Part shown: positions 48,705 through 59,942 of the stretch, piece by piece | How positions within the stretch are numbered: position 1 is the stretch's first letter | Layout: the number at the start of each line of letters is the position of its first letter | DNA from: Candidatus Defluviicoccus seviourii | Lineage (GTDB): Bacteria; Pseudomonadota; Alphaproteobacteria; Rhodospirillales; Defluviicoccaceae | Assembly: GCA_900609035.2 (NCBI GenBank) | Contig: UXAT02000001.1 | Coordinates: forward strand, 1-64,000 | Direction of reading: 5' to 3' | DNA length: 64,000 bases | The notes under the pieces: generated by a model | Databases searched by the model: none | Told to the model about the DNA's origin: nothing | What the model saw: the letters and a program-made list of their open reading frames with translations, nothing else | Program-made: the position numbers and the translations under genes

Positions 48705-50774
48705 ATGCCGAAGCTCACCATTGACGGACGCGAAGTGGAGGTCGCTGCAGGCCTGACTGTGCTGCAGGCCTGCGAGAGCATCGGGATCGAGATCCCGCGC
48801 TTCTGCTACCACGAACGGCTGTCGATTGCCGGCAATTGCCGGATGTGCCTCGTCACGATGGCGGGCTCGCCGAAGCCGGTTGCGTCCTGCGCCATGCCGG
48901 CCGCCGACAACATGGTCATCCAGACCAACACGCCGGAAGTGCACAAGATGCGGCGCTCGGTGATGGAATTCCTGCTGATCAACCATCCACTCGACTGCCC
49001 GATCTGCGATCAGGGCGGCGAGTGTGATCTGCAGGACCAGGCGATGGCCTATGGCTTCGATCGTGGCCGGTTCATCGAGAACAAGCGGGCGGTCAAGGAC
49101 AAGTATCTGGGCCCCCTGATCAAAACGATCATGACTCGCTGCATCCACTGCACCCGCTGCATCCGCTTTGCGACCGAGATTGCGGGTGTCCCCGAACTGG
49201 GCGCGACCGGGCGCGGCGAGGGGACGGAGATCGGCACCTACATCGAGAAGGCGCTGACCTCGGAGCTGTCGGGCAACCTGATCGACGTCTGCCCGGTCGG
49301 CGCGCTGACCTCGAAGCCCTACGCGTTTTGCGCGCGGCCATGGGAGCTGCGCAAGACCGAAACCATCGACGTGATGGATGCCGTCGGCAGCAACATCCGG
49401 GTCGATGCCCGCGGCAACGAGGTGCTGCGCGTCCTGCCGCGGCTGAACGAGGAAATCAACGAGGAGTGGATTTCCGACAAGACGCGCTTCGCCTGTGACG
49501 GCCTGCGCCGCCAGCGGCTGGACCAGCCGTATATCCGGGTTGACGGCAAGCTCAAGCCAGCGACATGGCCAGAGGCGCTGTCGGCAATCGCAGGCCGACT
49601 CAAGGGCGTGCCGGGCGCGCGGATCGGCGCGATTGCCGGTGACCTCGCTGACTGCGAATCGATGCTGCTGGTGAAGGAGCTGATGACGCGGCTGGGCTCG
49701 TCGAACCTCGACTGCCGCCAGGACGGGGCAGCGCTGCCGGCGGAACCACGCGCGGCCTACCTGTTCAACACCACCATCGCCGGCATCGAAGCGGCCGATG
49801 CGTGCCTTTTGATCGGCACCAACCCGCGCATCGAGGCACCGCTGATCAATGCCCGGCTGCGCAAGCGCTTCCGCAATGGTGAATTTGCGGTCGGGTTGAT
49901 CGGCCAGGCTGCGGATTTGACCTACCCCTTCGAGCACCTCGGTGAGGATCCGCGCCTGATCGAGGAGATCGCGAGCGGCCGCCATCCGTTCGCGGCGACG
50001 CTCAAGGCGGCGCAGCGGCCGATGCTGGTGCTGGGGATGGCGGCGCTTACGCGCGCCGACGGCAGCGCCATTCTGGACGCAGCGCGGCGGATTGCCGAGA
50101 CCACCGGCATGATCCGGCCGGGAGATGGCTGGAACGGTTTCAACGTCTTGCATACGGCGGCGGCGCGCACAGGCGGCCTCGATCTCGGTTTCGTGCCGGG
50201 CGAGGGCGGCCTCGACACGGCCGGCATGCTGGCGGCCGCGGAAACCGGCGCGCTTGACGTCGTCTATCTCCTGGGCGCGGACGAACTTGATACCAGCCGG
50301 CTTGAGCGCGCCTTCGTGATCTATCAGGGCCATCATGGCGATGCCGGCGCCCACGCGGCCGACGTTATCCTGCCCGGCGCGGCGTACACCGAGAAGGATG
50401 CCACCTACGTCAACACCGAAGGACGGGTCCAGCAGGCGCAGCTGGCATGCCATCCGCCCGGTGAGGCGCGCGCGGACTGGAAGATCGTGCGCGTGCTGGC
50501 CGACAAGCTGGGACATCCGCTCGGGCTCGACACGCTCGCCGACGTGCGGGCGCGGCTGGCGGCAGCCAATCCGCTTTTTGCCAGCCTCGACTGCATCGAG
50601 CCTGCGGCCTGGGCGCCGTTCGGAACGGCGGGCGGCATCGACGCGGCACCGCTCGGGGCGGCCGTCGAGAACTTCTATCTCACCAATCCGATCTGCCGGG
50701 CATCGGTAACGATGGCCGAGTGCGTCGACGTGCTGGGCGATCGGCAGGGACGAAAGACCGGCACGCATGGCTGA
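48705..50774 (+). CDS. nuoG: NADH-quinone oxidoreductase subunit G
   Basis: 75-kDa subunit, 689 residues, with an N-terminal 2Fe-2S ferredoxin domain ([15 protein letters not shown]), the His-ligated cluster N5 region ([17 protein letters not shown]) and the N4 ligands ([24 protein letters not shown]). The C-terminal part is an inactive molybdopterin oxidoreductase fold. The alphaproteobacterial/mitochondrial length is kept. It overlaps nuoH by 8 bases. Confidence 0.97.
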   Translation: MPKLTIDGREVEVAAGLTVLQACESIGIEIPRFCYHERLSIAGNCRMCLVTMAGSPKPVASCAMPAADNMVIQTNTPEVHKMRRSVMEFLLINHPLDCPICDQGGECDLQDQAMAYGFDRGRFIENKRAVKDKYLGPLIKTIMTRCIHCTRCIRFATEIAGVPELGATGRGEGTEIGTYIEKALTSELSGNLIDVCPVGALTSKPYAFCARPWELRKTETIDVMDAVGSNIRVDARGNEVLRVLPRLNEEINEEWISDKTRFACDGLRRQRLDQPYIRVDGKLKPATWPEALSAIAGRLKGVPGARIGAIAGDLADCESMLLVKELMTRLGSSNLDCRQDGAALPAEPRAAYLFNTTIAGIEAADACLLIGTNPRIEAPLINARLRKRFRNGEFAVGLIGQAADLTYPFEHLGEDPRLIEEIASGRHPFAATLKAAQRPMLVLGMAALTRADGSAILDAARRIAETTGMIRPGDGWNGFNVLHTAAARTGGLDLGFVPGEGGLDTAGMLAAAETGALDVVYLLGADELDTSRLERAFVIYQGHHGDAGAHAADVILPGAAYTEKDATYVNTEGRVQQAQLACHPPGEARADWKIVRVLADKLGHPLGLDTLADVRARLAAANPLFASLDCIEPAAWAPFGTAGGIDAAPLGAAVENFYLTNPICRASVTMAECVDVLGDRQGRKTGTHG

Positions 50775-51798
50775 GCTGTGGGCGGAATACCTCTGGCCGG
50801 CACTCCTGATCGTCCTCAAGGTGGTGGCGATCTGCGTGCCGCTGTTGATCAGCGTTGCCTATCTCACCTTCGCCGAGCGCAAGGTGATCGGCGCCATCCA
50901 CCGCCGCAAGGGACCGAACGTCGTCGGTCCGTTCGGGCTCCTGCAGCCGATGGCGGACGGCCTGAAGCTGATGTTGAAGGAGACGATCATCCCGACCGGC
51001 GCCAACCGCGCCGTCTTCATCATCGCGCCGATGCTGACGTTCATCCTGGCGCTCGTCGCCTGGGCGGTGATCCCGTTCGGCGACGGGGTCGTGCTTGCCA
51101 ATATCAACGTCGGCGTGTTGTACCTGTTCGCCATCTCCTCGCTCGGCGTGTACGGCATCGTCATGGCCGGCTGGGCCAGCAACTCGAAATACGCCTTTCT
51201 CGGCGGGTTGCGCTCGGCGGCGCAGATGGTTTCCTACGAAGTGTCGATGGGCTTCGTGCTGATCACCGTGCTCCTGTGCGTCGGCTCGCTCAACCTTTCC
51301 GATATCGTGCGCGCGCAGTCCGGCCCACTCGGCATGCTGCAATGGTTTGTCGTGCCGCTGCTGCCGATGGCGGTCATTTTCTTGGTTTCGGCGCTGGCGG
51401 AGACCAACCGGCATCCGTTCGATCTGCCGGAGGCGGAGGCCGAACTGGTCTCCGGCTACAACGTCGAGTACTCGGCGATGACGTTCGCGCTGTTCTTCCT
51501 TGGCGAATACGCGAACATGATCTTGATGTCGGCGATCACCAGCGTGCTTTTCCTGGGCGGCTGGCTGCCACCGCTGCCGGTCGCGCCATTTACGTGGGTG
51601 CCTGGACCGGTCTGGTTCGCGCTCAAGATCGCCGCCTGCCTGTTCGTGTTTTTGTGGGTGCGGGCGACGTTGCCGCGCTATCGCTATGATCAACTGATGC
51701 GGCTCGGCTGGAAGGTCTTCTTGCCGGTTTCGCTGGCGGCCGTGGTCATCGTCGCCGGCGTGGTGCTGACCTTCGGCCTCGGGCCGGGCATGAAGTAA
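50767..51798 (+). CDS. nuoH: NADH-quinone oxidoreductase subunit H
   Basis: Membrane subunit (ND1) joining the arms and shaping the quinone channel. 343 residues with eight hydrophobic segments. Conserved loops are [20 protein letters not shown] near residue 37 and [20 protein letters not shown] near residue 212. ATG 50767 lies in the end of nuoG. Confidence 0.97.
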   Translation: MAELWAEYLWPALLIVLKVVAICVPLLISVAYLTFAERKVIGAIHRRKGPNVVGPFGLLQPMADGLKLMLKETIIPTGANRAVFIIAPMLTFILALVAWAVIPFGDGVVLANINVGVLYLFAISSLGVYGIVMAGWASNSKYAFLGGLRSAAQMVSYEVSMGFVLITVLLCVGSLNLSDIVRAQSGPLGMLQWFVVPLLPMAVIFLVSALAETNRHPFDLPEAEAELVSGYNVEYSAMTFALFFLGEYANMILMSAITSVLFLGGWLPPLPVAPFTWVPGPVWFALKIAACLFVFLWVRATLPRYRYDQLMRLGWKVFLPVSLAAVVIVAGVVLTFGLGPGMK

Positions 51799-51817
51799 AG
51801 ACGAGGGATAGGGCGCT

Positions 51818-52306
51818 ATGAGCTCGATGGATCGCGCGGCACGGACGGTCTTTCTGACCGAGCTGTTGTCCGGCCTCGCCCTGACATTCCGCTACATGTT
51901 CCGGTCGACGGTGACCGTGAACTATCCCTACGAGAAGGGACCGCTGAGCCCGCGCTTCCGCGGCGAGCACGCGCTACGCCGCTACCCGAACGGCGAGGAA
52001 CGATGCATCGCTTGCAAGCTCTGCGAGGCGATCTGTCCGGCGCAGGCGATTACAATCGAAGCCGAGCCGCGCGCGGATGGCAGCCGGCGGACGACGCGGT
52101 ACGACATCGACATGGTGAAGTGCATCTATTGCGGGCTGTGCCAGGAGGCGTGCCCGGTGGATGCGATCGTCGAGGGCCCGAACTTCGAGTTTTCGACCGA
52201 AACACGCGAGGAACTCCTCTATAACAAGGAACGGCTGTTGGCGAACGGCGATCGCTGGGAAACCGAAATCGCCGCCAACCTCGCTGCCGACGCCCCTTAC
52301 CGTTGA
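51818..52306 (+). CDS. nuoI: NADH-quinone oxidoreductase subunit I
   Basis: Ferredoxin-like subunit (TYKY) with clusters N6a and N6b. The two 4Fe-4S motifs are [16 protein letters not shown] and [16 protein letters not shown]. 162 residues, soluble. A gap of 98 bases to nuoJ is the largest inside the operon and shows nothing obvious. Confidence 0.97.
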   Translation: MSSMDRAARTVFLTELLSGLALTFRYMFRSTVTVNYPYEKGPLSPRFRGEHALRRYPNGEERCIACKLCEAICPAQAITIEAEPRADGSRRTTRYDIDMVKCIYCGLCQEACPVDAIVEGPNFEFSTETREELLYNKERLLANGDRWETEIAANLAADAPYR

Positions 52307-52404
52307 CGCAAGGCCAACAGTAGGCGAGAACACGAAAACGAACCGCGGGCGCGGGCGCGCCGTTCGAGCCGGGACCGCCAACGTCGCACAACAACGCATG
52401 AACG

Positions 52405-53013
52405 ATGATCATCCAGGGGCTAGCCTTTTATCTGTTCTCGCTCGTCGCCGTGGTTTCGGCCGTGATGGTGATCTCGGCCCGCAATCCGGTGCACTCGGTC
52501 CTGTTCCTGATCCTCACCTTCTTTAACGCCGCCGGCCTGTTCGTGCTTTCGGGCGCCGAGTTTCTGGCGATGATCCTGGTCATCGTCTATGTCGGGGCCG
52601 TTGCGGTGATGTTCCTGTTCGTCGTGATGATGCTCGACATCAATTTCGCCGAGCTGCGTCAGGGATTCCTGCGCTACCTGCCGATCGGCGGCCTGGTTGG
52701 CTTCATCCTGCTGGCCGAACTCCTGGTCATCCTCGGTGGTTGGACGCTGGCACCTGAGGCGGCGGCGACCGCCGCGGCACCGGTGCAGGCTTCGGTCAGC
52801 AACACCCATGCGCTGGGCCAGATCCTGTACACGCGCTACCTCTACCTGTTCCAGGTGGCGGGGATGATCCTGCTGATTGCCATGGTCGGCGCGATCGTGC
52901 TAACGCTTCGGCGGCGGCAGGGCGTTCGCAGGCAGTCTATCTCCGAACAGGTTGCTCGCGATCCGAAGGCTTGCATCGAGATCCGCAAGATACCGACAGG
53001 AAGAGGTATCTGA
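52405..53013 (+). CDS. nuoJ: NADH-quinone oxidoreductase subunit J
   Basis: ND6-type membrane subunit, 202 residues, about five transmembrane helices. The third helix has the conserved [20 protein letters not shown] with its pi-bulge region. The C-terminus is basic and cytoplasmic. Stop and nuoK start overlap (TGATG). Confidence 0.96.
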   Translation: MIIQGLAFYLFSLVAVVSAVMVISARNPVHSVLFLILTFFNAAGLFVLSGAEFLAMILVIVYVGAVAVMFLFVVMMLDINFAELRQGFLRYLPIGGLVGFILLAELLVILGGWTLAPEAAATAAAPVQASVSNTHALGQILYTRYLYLFQVAGMILLIAMVGAIVLTLRRRQGVRRQSISEQVARDPKACIEIRKIPTGRGI

Positions 53014-53324
53014 TGTTTGAAATCGGGCTTAGCCATTACCTCACTGTGGCGGCGATTCTCTTTGCGATTGGTATTTTCGGGATTTTCCTCAACCGCAAGA
53101 ACATCATCGTTATTTTGATGTCGGTCGAGCTGATGTTGTTGGCCGTGAATATCAATTTCGTGTCGTTCGCAACCGCGTTGAACGACCTTGTCGGTCAGGT
53201 GTTTGCGATGTTCGTGCTGACGGTGGCTGCGGCAGAGGCGGCGATTGGCTTGGCCATTCTCGTCATTTATTTCCGCAACCGCGGCACGATTGCGGTCGAA
53301 GACATCAACCTGATGAAGGGGTGA
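53013..53324 (+). CDS. nuoK: NADH-quinone oxidoreductase subunit K
   Basis: ND4L-type subunit, 103 residues, three transmembrane helices. The proton-channel Glu residues are in [15 protein letters not shown] (near residue 36) and in [12 protein letters not shown] (near residue 72). ATG 53013 overlaps the nuoJ stop; open frame further upstream belongs to nuoJ's region. Confidence 0.97.
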   Translation: MFEIGLSHYLTVAAILFAIGIFGIFLNRKNIIVILMSVELMLLAVNINFVSFATALNDLVGQVFAMFVLTVAAAEAAIGLAILVIYFRNRGTIAVEDINLMKG

Positions 53325-53333
53325 GTTCGGCCG

Positions 53334-55352
53334 ATGGTTGTTGGCGTCGTCTTTCTTCCGCTCTTAGGGGCGTTTGTCGTCGGCATGCTCGCCTTGCTCC
53401 AGCGGGGCAACGGCGAAGCGGCCGGACACGGGCATGGGCACGGGCATGGGCACGAGGGTGGCCATGGCCATGGCCACGAGAAGAGCCGCACCGACTCACT
53501 CGCGCAGGTGTTGAGCTGCGGTGCGCTGTTGCTCTCGATGCTGCTGGCGATCTTGGTCTTCTTCGATGTCGTCGGTGGCGGCAACGCCCACACGGTCGAG
53601 CTGATGACCTGGATCGACTCCGGGCTGTTCGAGGTGTCCTGGGCGCTCAAGGTCGACACGTTGAGCGCGGTGATGATGGTCGTCGTCACCGTCGTCTCGG
53701 CAATGGTGCATGTCTATTCGGTCGGCTACATGCACCACGACACCTCGATCCCGCGCTTCATGGCGTATCTGAACCTGTTCACCTTCTTCATGCTGATGCT
53801 GGTGACAGCGGACAACCTGGTCCAGATGTTCTTCGGCTGGGAAGGGGTGGGCCTGGCGTCGTACCTGTTGATCGGCTTCTGGTACGACCGGCCATCGGCA
53901 AACGCGGCCGCGATCAAGGCGTTTCTCGTCAACCGGGTCGGTGACTTCGGCTTCACGCTGGGACTGTTCGGCACCTTCGTGCTGTTCGACTCGGTCCAGT
54001 TCGACACCATCTTCGCCGCCGCGCCGGCGCATGCGGATGCCCGCATTCACCTGTTCAGCGCCGATTTCCATGCGCTGACGATCATCTCATTGCTGCTGTT
54101 CGTGGGCGCGATGGGCAAGTCGGCGCAGTTGGGGCTGCACACGTGGCTCCCCGATGCGATGGAGGGGCCGACCCCGGTCTCGGCGCTGATCCATGCGGCG
54201 ACGATGGTGACGGCGGGCGTGTTCATGGTGGCGCGGCTGTCGCCCCTGTTCGAACAATCCGACACCGCGCTCGCGGTCGTCACCCTGATCGGCGCCAGCA
54301 CGGCGGTGTTCGCGGCGACGGTGGGCTGCGTCCAGAACGACATCAAGCGCGTGATTGCGTATTCGACGTGCTCGCAGCTTGGCTACATGTTCTTTGCCTG
54401 CGGCGTCTCGGCCTATTCGGCCGGCATCTTCCACCTGATGACGCACGCCTTCTTCAAGGCGCTGTTGTTCCTCGGCGCCGGCTCGGTCATCCACGCCATG
54501 TCCGACGAGCAGGACATGCGCAAGATGGGTGGCATCTGGCGGATGGTGCCGGTGACCTACGTCCTGATGTGGATCGGCTCCCTGGCGCTGGCCGGCATCT
54601 GGCCGTTTGCCGGCTACTTCTCCAAGGACATCGTGCTTGAGTCCGCTTTTGCGGCCGGCACCGGCGTCGGCCAGATCGCTTTCTGGGCCGGTTTGGGCGC
54701 CGCATTCCTGACCGCGTTCTACTCCTGGCGGTTGCTACTGATGACGTTCCACGGCACGCCGCGCGGCGACGAGGTGGTTATGGCCAGGGTCCACGAATCG
54801 CCCGTGGTGATGCTTGCGCCGATGGCGGTGCTGGCAGTCGGTGCAGTGGCGGCGGGCTATGTCGGCTATGAGAGCTTTGTCGGCCACGATCTGGCGCACT
54901 TCTGGGGCTCTGCGATCCAGGTCCTGCCGGCGCATCCAACACTCGAGAACGCCCATCACGTGCCAGGCTGGGTCAAGCTGGCGCCACTGGTGGTTGGCAT
55001 TTCCGGTATCGCGCTGGCCTATGTCCTCTACAGCGCGGCACCGCAGATCCCGGCGCTGCTGGCGGCGCGGTTCCGCGGGCTGTACCAATTCCTTCTCAAC
55101 AAATGGTACTTCGACGAATTGTACGATGCGGTGTTCGTGCGGCCGGCGTTCCGGCTCGGCCGCAGCCTGTGGAAGGGCGGTGACGGCGCTGTCATCGACG
55201 GCGTTGGGCCGGACGGCATCGCTGCGGCGACCGTGCGGATCGCCCGTGACGCGGGGCGGCTGCAGTCCGGCTATATCTTCCACTACGCGTTCGCAATGCT
55301 GATCGGCATCGTCGTGCTGGTGTCGTGGTACCTGTTCATCGGCGGGCGGTAA
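53334..55352 (+). CDS. nuoL: NADH-quinone oxidoreductase subunit L with His-rich loop
   Basis: Antiporter-like subunit (ND5) at the tip of the membrane arm, 672 residues. Conserved channel elements include [19 protein letters not shown] with the key Glu, [20 protein letters not shown] with the Lys partner nearby, and [15 protein letters not shown]. Between the first and second transmembrane helices, residues 31-49 read [19 protein letters not shown], with eight His. That loop is not part of the usual protein and could bind metal at the membrane surface. Confidence 0.96.
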   Translation: MVVGVVFLPLLGAFVVGMLALLQRGNGEAAGHGHGHGHGHEGGHGHGHEKSRTDSLAQVLSCGALLLSMLLAILVFFDVVGGGNAHTVELMTWIDSGLFEVSWALKVDTLSAVMMVVVTVVSAMVHVYSVGYMHHDTSIPRFMAYLNLFTFFMLMLVTADNLVQMFFGWEGVGLASYLLIGFWYDRPSANAAAIKAFLVNRVGDFGFTLGLFGTFVLFDSVQFDTIFAAAPAHADARIHLFSADFHALTIISLLLFVGAMGKSAQLGLHTWLPDAMEGPTPVSALIHAATMVTAGVFMVARLSPLFEQSDTALAVVTLIGASTAVFAATVGCVQNDIKRVIAYSTCSQLGYMFFACGVSAYSAGIFHLMTHAFFKALLFLGAGSVIHAMSDEQDMRKMGGIWRMVPVTYVLMWIGSLALAGIWPFAGYFSKDIVLESAFAAGTGVGQIAFWAGLGAAFLTAFYSWRLLLMTFHGTPRGDEVVMARVHESPVVMLAPMAVLAVGAVAAGYVGYESFVGHDLAHFWGSAIQVLPAHPTLENAHHVPGWVKLAPLVVGISGIALAYVLYSAAPQIPALLAARFRGLYQFLLNKWYFDELYDAVFVRPAFRLGRSLWKGGDGAVIDGVGPDGIAAATVRIARDAGRLQSGYIFHYAFAMLIGIVVLVSWYLFIGGR

Positions 55353-55359
55353 ATCGGTC

Positions 55360-56874
55360 ATGCGCGATCTGCCCATCCTTACTCTTGTCACCTTCCTGCC
55401 GCTGGTCGGCGTCGCCTTCATCCTTTCGGTGCGCGGCGATCCGCTGATGGTGGCGCGCAACGCCCGCAATGTGGCGCTCCTGGCCTCGGTCACCACCTTC
55501 CTGGTGTCGCTGGGGCTGTGGTTCGGATTCGATCCGGCCGGGGCCGACTTCCAGTTCGTGGAGAAGGCAGCCTGGATGCCCGCGCTCGGCCTCTCCTATC
55601 ACATGGGGGTCGACGGCATCTCGGTCCTGTTCGTGCTGTTGTCGACGGTCCTGATCCCTGTTTGTATTCTTGCAAGCTGGGAAAGCATCACGGTTCGCGT
55701 GAAGGAATACATGATCGCGTTCCTGGTGATGGAGACGATGCTGGTCGGGACCTTCTGCGCCCTTGACCTGTTTTTATTTTACGTCTTCTTCGAAGGCGTG
55801 CTGATCCCGATGTTCCTTATCATCGGCGTCTGGGGCGGACCGCGGCGCGTCTATTCTGCGTTCAAGTTTTTCCTGTTCACGCTCGCCGGTTCGGTGCTGA
55901 TGCTGCTGGCGCTCCTGATGATGTATCTCGAGGCCGGCACGGCGGACATCCCGACTCTGATGACGCATGATTTCCGACCCGAGTTGCAGGTCTGGCTGTG
56001 GCTGGCCCTGTTTGCCGCGTTCGCGGTCAAACTGCCGATGTGGCCGGTGCACACGTGGCTGCCCGACGCCCACGTCGAAGCGCCGACGGCAGGCTCCGTC
56101 ATCCTCGCCGGCGTGCTGCTGAAGTACGGCGGCTACGGGTTCTTGCGCTTTTCGCTGCCGATGCTGCCGGACGCGTCGGTGATGTTCACGCCGCTGGTCT
56201 ACAGCATGAGCGTCATCGCGGTGATCTACACCTCGCTGGTCGCGCTGGCGCAAGAGGACATGAAGAAGCTGATCGCATACTCGTCCGTGGCGCACATGGC
56301 GTATGTGACGGTCGGCGCCTTCAGCATGAACGTGCACGGAATCGAGGGCTCGCTCCTGCAGATGCTGAGCCACGGCGTCGTGTCAGCCGCCCTGTTCCTG
56401 ATCGTCGGTGTTGTCTACGACCGCATCCACTCGCGCGACATCGCGACCTACGGCGGCCTCGTCCACAGGATGCCGCTTTACGCCGCGGTGTTCATGCTGT
56501 TCATGCTGGCCTCGGTCGGGCTGCCGGGAACGAGCGGCTTCATCGGCGAGTTCCTGGTGCTGGTCGGCGCCTTCCAGGCCAACAGCTGGGTCGCGCTGTT
56601 GACGGCGATCGGCATGATCCTCGGCGCCGCCTACATGCTCTATCTCTACCGCCGCGTCATTTTCGGCATGCTTACCAAGGATGCCCTGAAGAAGATCACC
56701 GACCTCACCCCGCGCGAGATTGCCGTGTTTGCGCCGCTGGTCGTTCTCGTGGTCTGGATGGGCGTCTATCCTGACTCCTTCCTCTCCATCATGCATGCCT
56801 CGGTCGAGCAACTGGTCGACCGGCTGGCAGCGGCGCAGGCCGACGTGGCCCTATCCCCGCTTGCGTTGCGTTAG
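55360..56874 (+). CDS. nuoM: NADH-quinone oxidoreductase subunit M
   Basis: Antiporter-like subunit (ND4), 504 residues, about 14 transmembrane helices. Channel residues are in [15 protein letters not shown] sequence ([16 protein letters not shown], Glu) and [20 protein letters not shown] (Lys and His), with [12 protein letters not shown] following. Starts 7 bases after nuoL. Confidence 0.97.
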   Translation: MRDLPILTLVTFLPLVGVAFILSVRGDPLMVARNARNVALLASVTTFLVSLGLWFGFDPAGADFQFVEKAAWMPALGLSYHMGVDGISVLFVLLSTVLIPVCILASWESITVRVKEYMIAFLVMETMLVGTFCALDLFLFYVFFEGVLIPMFLIIGVWGGPRRVYSAFKFFLFTLAGSVLMLLALLMMYLEAGTADIPTLMTHDFRPELQVWLWLALFAAFAVKLPMWPVHTWLPDAHVEAPTAGSVILAGVLLKYGGYGFLRFSLPMLPDASVMFTPLVYSMSVIAVIYTSLVALAQEDMKKLIAYSSVAHMAYVTVGAFSMNVHGIEGSLLQMLSHGVVSAALFLIVGVVYDRIHSRDIATYGGLVHRMPLYAAVFMLFMLASVGLPGTSGFIGEFLVLVGAFQANSWVALLTAIGMILGAAYMLYLYRRVIFGMLTKDALKKITDLTPREIAVFAPLVVLVVWMGVYPDSFLSIMHASVEQLVDRLAAAQADVALSPLALR

Positions 56875-56888
56875 GGAGCGCACGACCG

Positions 56889-58367
56889 ATGGCTGACGTT
56901 AACCTCCCTGACCTGACGCCTGCGATGCCGGAGATCCTGCTGGCAGTGGCAGCCATGGGCCTGCTGATGCTGGGGGCATTCAGCCGCGACGGCGGCGAGG
57001 CGGCAGCGCTGCGGGTGAGCCGACAGGTGGCGATGCTGGGCCTGGTTGCGCTCGGCGTGACACTGGCGGCGGTGCTGATGGTCGCCAAACCGTCTGCGGC
57101 CGTGACCTTCGAGGGCATGTTCATCCTCGACGATTTCGCCATCTTCATGAAACTGTTCGTGCTTGTAGGCGCGGCCTTGAGCCTGTTCATGGCCCAGAGC
57201 TACCTCGAATTGCACCGCATCGCCCGCTTCGAGTTCACGGTGCTGTTGCTGTTGGCAACGCTCGGCATGCTGTTGATGGTCTCGGCCAACGACTTTCTCG
57301 GCCTCTACCTTGGCCTGGAGATGCAGAGCCTGGCGCTCTACGTCATCGCGGCTTTTCACCGTGACGACGTCCGTTCGAACGAGGCCGGGCTGAAGTACTT
57401 CGTGCTCGGCGCGCTGGCATCCGGGCTTTTGCTCTACGGGACGTCGCTGATCTACGGCTACACGGGCACCACCAGTTTCGCTGCGATCGCCGACACACTG
57501 CACGGTGACGGCGCTCTGCCGCCGGCCGGCGTGATCGTCGGCCTCGTCTTCGTCATGGCTGGCCTTGCCTTCAAGATCTCGGCGGTGCCCTTTCACATGT
57601 GGACGCCGGACGTCTACGAAGGCGCGCCGACGCCGGTCACGGCGTTCTTTTCCGTGACGCCAAAGCTGGCGGCAATTGGCCTTTTGTTGCGCGTGATGCT
57701 GGAGCCGTTTGGATCGCTGTTCGGCCAGTGGCAGCAGATCGTGATTTTCATCTCCGTGGCGTCGATGGTGCTTGGCGCGTTTGCCGCGATCAGCCAGACC
57801 AACATCAAGCGGCTGATGGCTTACAGCTCGATCGGTCACGTCGGCTACGCCCTGATCGGGCTTGCGGTCGGGACCCGCGAGGGGGTGACGGCCGTCCTGA
57901 TCTACATGGTGATCTACATCGTCATGAACCTGGGCGCGTTTGCCTGCATCTTGTGCATGCGGCGGCGTGGGCAGATGCTGGTCAATATTTCCGATCTGGC
58001 GGGCCTATCGAAAACGAGCCCGGCAATCGCCTTGGGCCTCGCGATTTTCATGTTCTCGATGGTCGGAATACCGCCACTCGCCGGCTTTTTCGGCAAGCTT
58101 TACATCTTTCTCGCCGCCATCAAGGGCGAACTGTTCACGCTCGCGATCATCGGTGTGCTGAGCAGTGTCGTCGCCGCCTACTACTATCTGCGCATCGTCA
58201 AGGTGATGTACTTCGACGAGGCGGCGGAACCGATCGATCGCGATGCCGGCCGCGAAGCGAAGTGGGTGATCCTCGGCAGTGCGCTCCTGATCGTGATCTT
58301 CTTCTTGATCCCCGGACCGCTCGTTTCCAGCGCTTCGACCGCGGCAGCCGCCCTATTCGGTAGTTGA
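56889..58367 (+). CDS. nuoN: NADH-quinone oxidoreductase subunit N
   Basis: Antiporter-like subunit (ND2), 492 residues, about 14 transmembrane helices. The Glu of FLGLYLGLEMQSLALYV and the Lys of AFKISAVPFHMWTPDVYEGA are conserved, along with LMAYSSIGHVGYALIG. Last gene of the nuo operon; birA follows after 10 bases and is probably co-transcribed. Confidence 0.97.
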   Translation: MADVNLPDLTPAMPEILLAVAAMGLLMLGAFSRDGGEAAALRVSRQVAMLGLVALGVTLAAVLMVAKPSAAVTFEGMFILDDFAIFMKLFVLVGAALSLFMAQSYLELHRIARFEFTVLLLLATLGMLLMVSANDFLGLYLGLEMQSLALYVIAAFHRDDVRSNEAGLKYFVLGALASGLLLYGTSLIYGYTGTTSFAAIADTLHGDGALPPAGVIVGLVFVMAGLAFKISAVPFHMWTPDVYEGAPTPVTAFFSVTPKLAAIGLLLRVMLEPFGSLFGQWQQIVIFISVASMVLGAFAAISQTNIKRLMAYSSIGHVGYALIGLAVGTREGVTAVLIYMVIYIVMNLGAFACILCMRRRGQMLVNISDLAGLSKTSPAIALGLAIFMFSMVGIPPLAGFFGKLYIFLAAIKGELFTLAIIGVLSSVVAAYYYLRIVKVMYFDEAAEPIDRDAGREAKWVILGSALLIVIFFLIPGPLVSSASTAAAALFGS

Positions 58368-58377
58368 GGCAGCGGTC

Positions 58378-59172
58378 GTGAGTCTGGACGTCCCGGGGGG
58401 GATGCAGTTGATCCCGCTAGGGCGTGTCGATTCCACGAACGAAGAGGCGATCCGACGCTGCCGGGCTGGTGCGGCCGATGGCTGCGTCATCTGGGCGGAT
58501 CAGCAGAGCCAGGGCCGCGGCCGGCGTGGCCGGTCGTGGCTGTCGCCACGCGGAAATCTCTATGTCTCGATCGTCGTCAGACCGCGTGTGCCATCAGCCT
58601 CCTATGCGCAGCTGAGTTTCGTTGCCAGCCTTGCCGTGGCTGACGCAGTCGCGGCGCACCTGCCGGAAGGAAGCGCTGTCGACTGCAAGTGGCCGAATGA
58701 CGTCCTGGTGGGCGGTCGCAAGGTGGCGGGACTTTTGCTCGAATCCGGAGGTGGGCAGGGGCCTCAGGGCGACTGGGTGGTGGCCGGCATCGGCGTCAAC
58801 TGCGCCTGGGCACCGGAGGACGATGCAGTCCTCTATCCGGCAACTGCGCTTGCCGCTGAAGGGAGCACGGCCGCCGTCGCGGACGTCCTGGGGAGCCTGC
58901 TGACGGCGTTCGCCCATTGGCGATCGACCTGGGAGGGGGAAGGCTTTGGAGCGATCCGCAGCGCCTGGCGGGCGCGCGCGCACGGGCTTGGCGCGCCGAT
59001 CACGGTGCGCCTGGAAACGGAAACCCTGAGCGGGATCTTCCGCGATCTCGACGATGCGGGCGCGCTCATCCTGGAGCAGGACTCAAGGCTCCGCACCATC
59101 ACCGCGGGTGATGTCTTCCCCGCGCAGGCAGTGACCGAGAATGCAATGCACGAGGGCCAGTCCCGATGCTGA
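58378..59172 (+). CDS. birA: biotin-[acetyl-CoA-carboxylase] ligase
   Basis: Attaches biotin to carboxylase subunits. 264 residues from GTG 58378. The ligase domain has the biotin/ATP loop GRGRRGRSWLSPRGNLY and the KWPNDVLVGGRKVAGLLLE motif, with the C-terminal SH3-like domain near 215-255. No N-terminal helix-turn-helix is present, so it is not a repressor. It overlaps coaX by 7 bases. Confidence 0.95.
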   Translation: MSLDVPGGMQLIPLGRVDSTNEEAIRRCRAGAADGCVIWADQQSQGRGRRGRSWLSPRGNLYVSIVVRPRVPSASYAQLSFVASLAVADAVAAHLPEGSAVDCKWPNDVLVGGRKVAGLLLESGGGQGPQGDWVVAGIGVNCAWAPEDDAVLYPATALAAEGSTAAVADVLGSLLTAFAHWRSTWEGEGFGAIRSAWRARAHGLGAPITVRLETETLSGIFRDLDDAGALILEQDSRLRTITAGDVFPAQAVTENAMHEGQSRC

Positions 59173-59942
59173 TGGCGATTGACGCCGGCAATACGAATAC
59201 CGTGTTCGCAGTCTTCGATGACGAAGGAAAGATCCGCGGTGAGTGGCGCGCGGCGACGATGGCGAACCGCACCGCCGATGAGACCGGCGTGTGGCTCGCA
59301 ACACTGCTGCAGATGGAGGGCCTCGACCGCCGCGACATCACGGCAGCGATCATCGCCTCCGTGGTGCCGGCAACGCTGTTCAGCCTGCGCCTTCTGTGCC
59401 GCCGTTACTTCGGCGTGCCGGCGCAGGTGATCGGCACACCCGATGTCGATATCGGCATCGAGATCCTGCTCGACCGGCCCGAAGAGGTCGGCGCCGACCG
59501 GCTGGTGAATGCGGTCGGAGCGTTTATCGAGTATGGGGGGCCTAAGATCATCGTCGATTTCGGGACCGCGACCACGTTCGATGTGATCGACGACAAGGGC
59601 AATTACCTGGGCGGCGCGATTGCGCCCGGTGTCAACCTTTCGATCGAGGCTTTGCACAAGGCCTCGGCCCAGCTGCCGCGGGTGGCGATCGGCCGGCCGG
59701 AGCGGGTCATCGGCAAGAACACCGTGCAGGCAATCCGGGCCGGAATCTTCTGGGGCTATCTCAGCATGATCGAGGGTCTGATTGCACGCATACGTCACGA
59801 ACTCGGAACCCCTGCCGAGGTGATCGCGACCGGCGGGCTCGCGCCGCTGTTCGCCGAGTGCAGCGCGATCCTGTGTCACTCCGATCCCGACCTGACCTTG
59901 AAGGGCCTCTATGCCGTGCACCGCCGCAATCAGGCACAATGA
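59166..59942 (+). CDS. coaX: type III pantothenate kinase
   Basis: First step of coenzyme A synthesis. 258 residues of the ASKHA fold: phosphate 1 motif MAIDAGNTNTVFAVFD, GADRLVNAVGAF near residue 105, phosphate 2 motif IIVDFGTATTFDVID near residue 127, and the adenosine region VIATGGLAPLF. The end overlaps the rnj start by 4 bases. Confidence 0.96.
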   Translation: MLMAIDAGNTNTVFAVFDDEGKIRGEWRAATMANRTADETGVWLATLLQMEGLDRRDITAAIIASVVPATLFSLRLLCRRYFGVPAQVIGTPDVDIGIEILLDRPEEVGADRLVNAVGAFIEYGGPKIIVDFGTATTFDVIDDKGNYLGGAIAPGVNLSIEALHKASAQLPRVAIGRPERVIGKNTVQAIRAGIFWGYLSMIEGLIARIRHELGTPAEVIATGGLAPLFAECSAILCHSDPDLTLKGLYAVHRRNQAQ

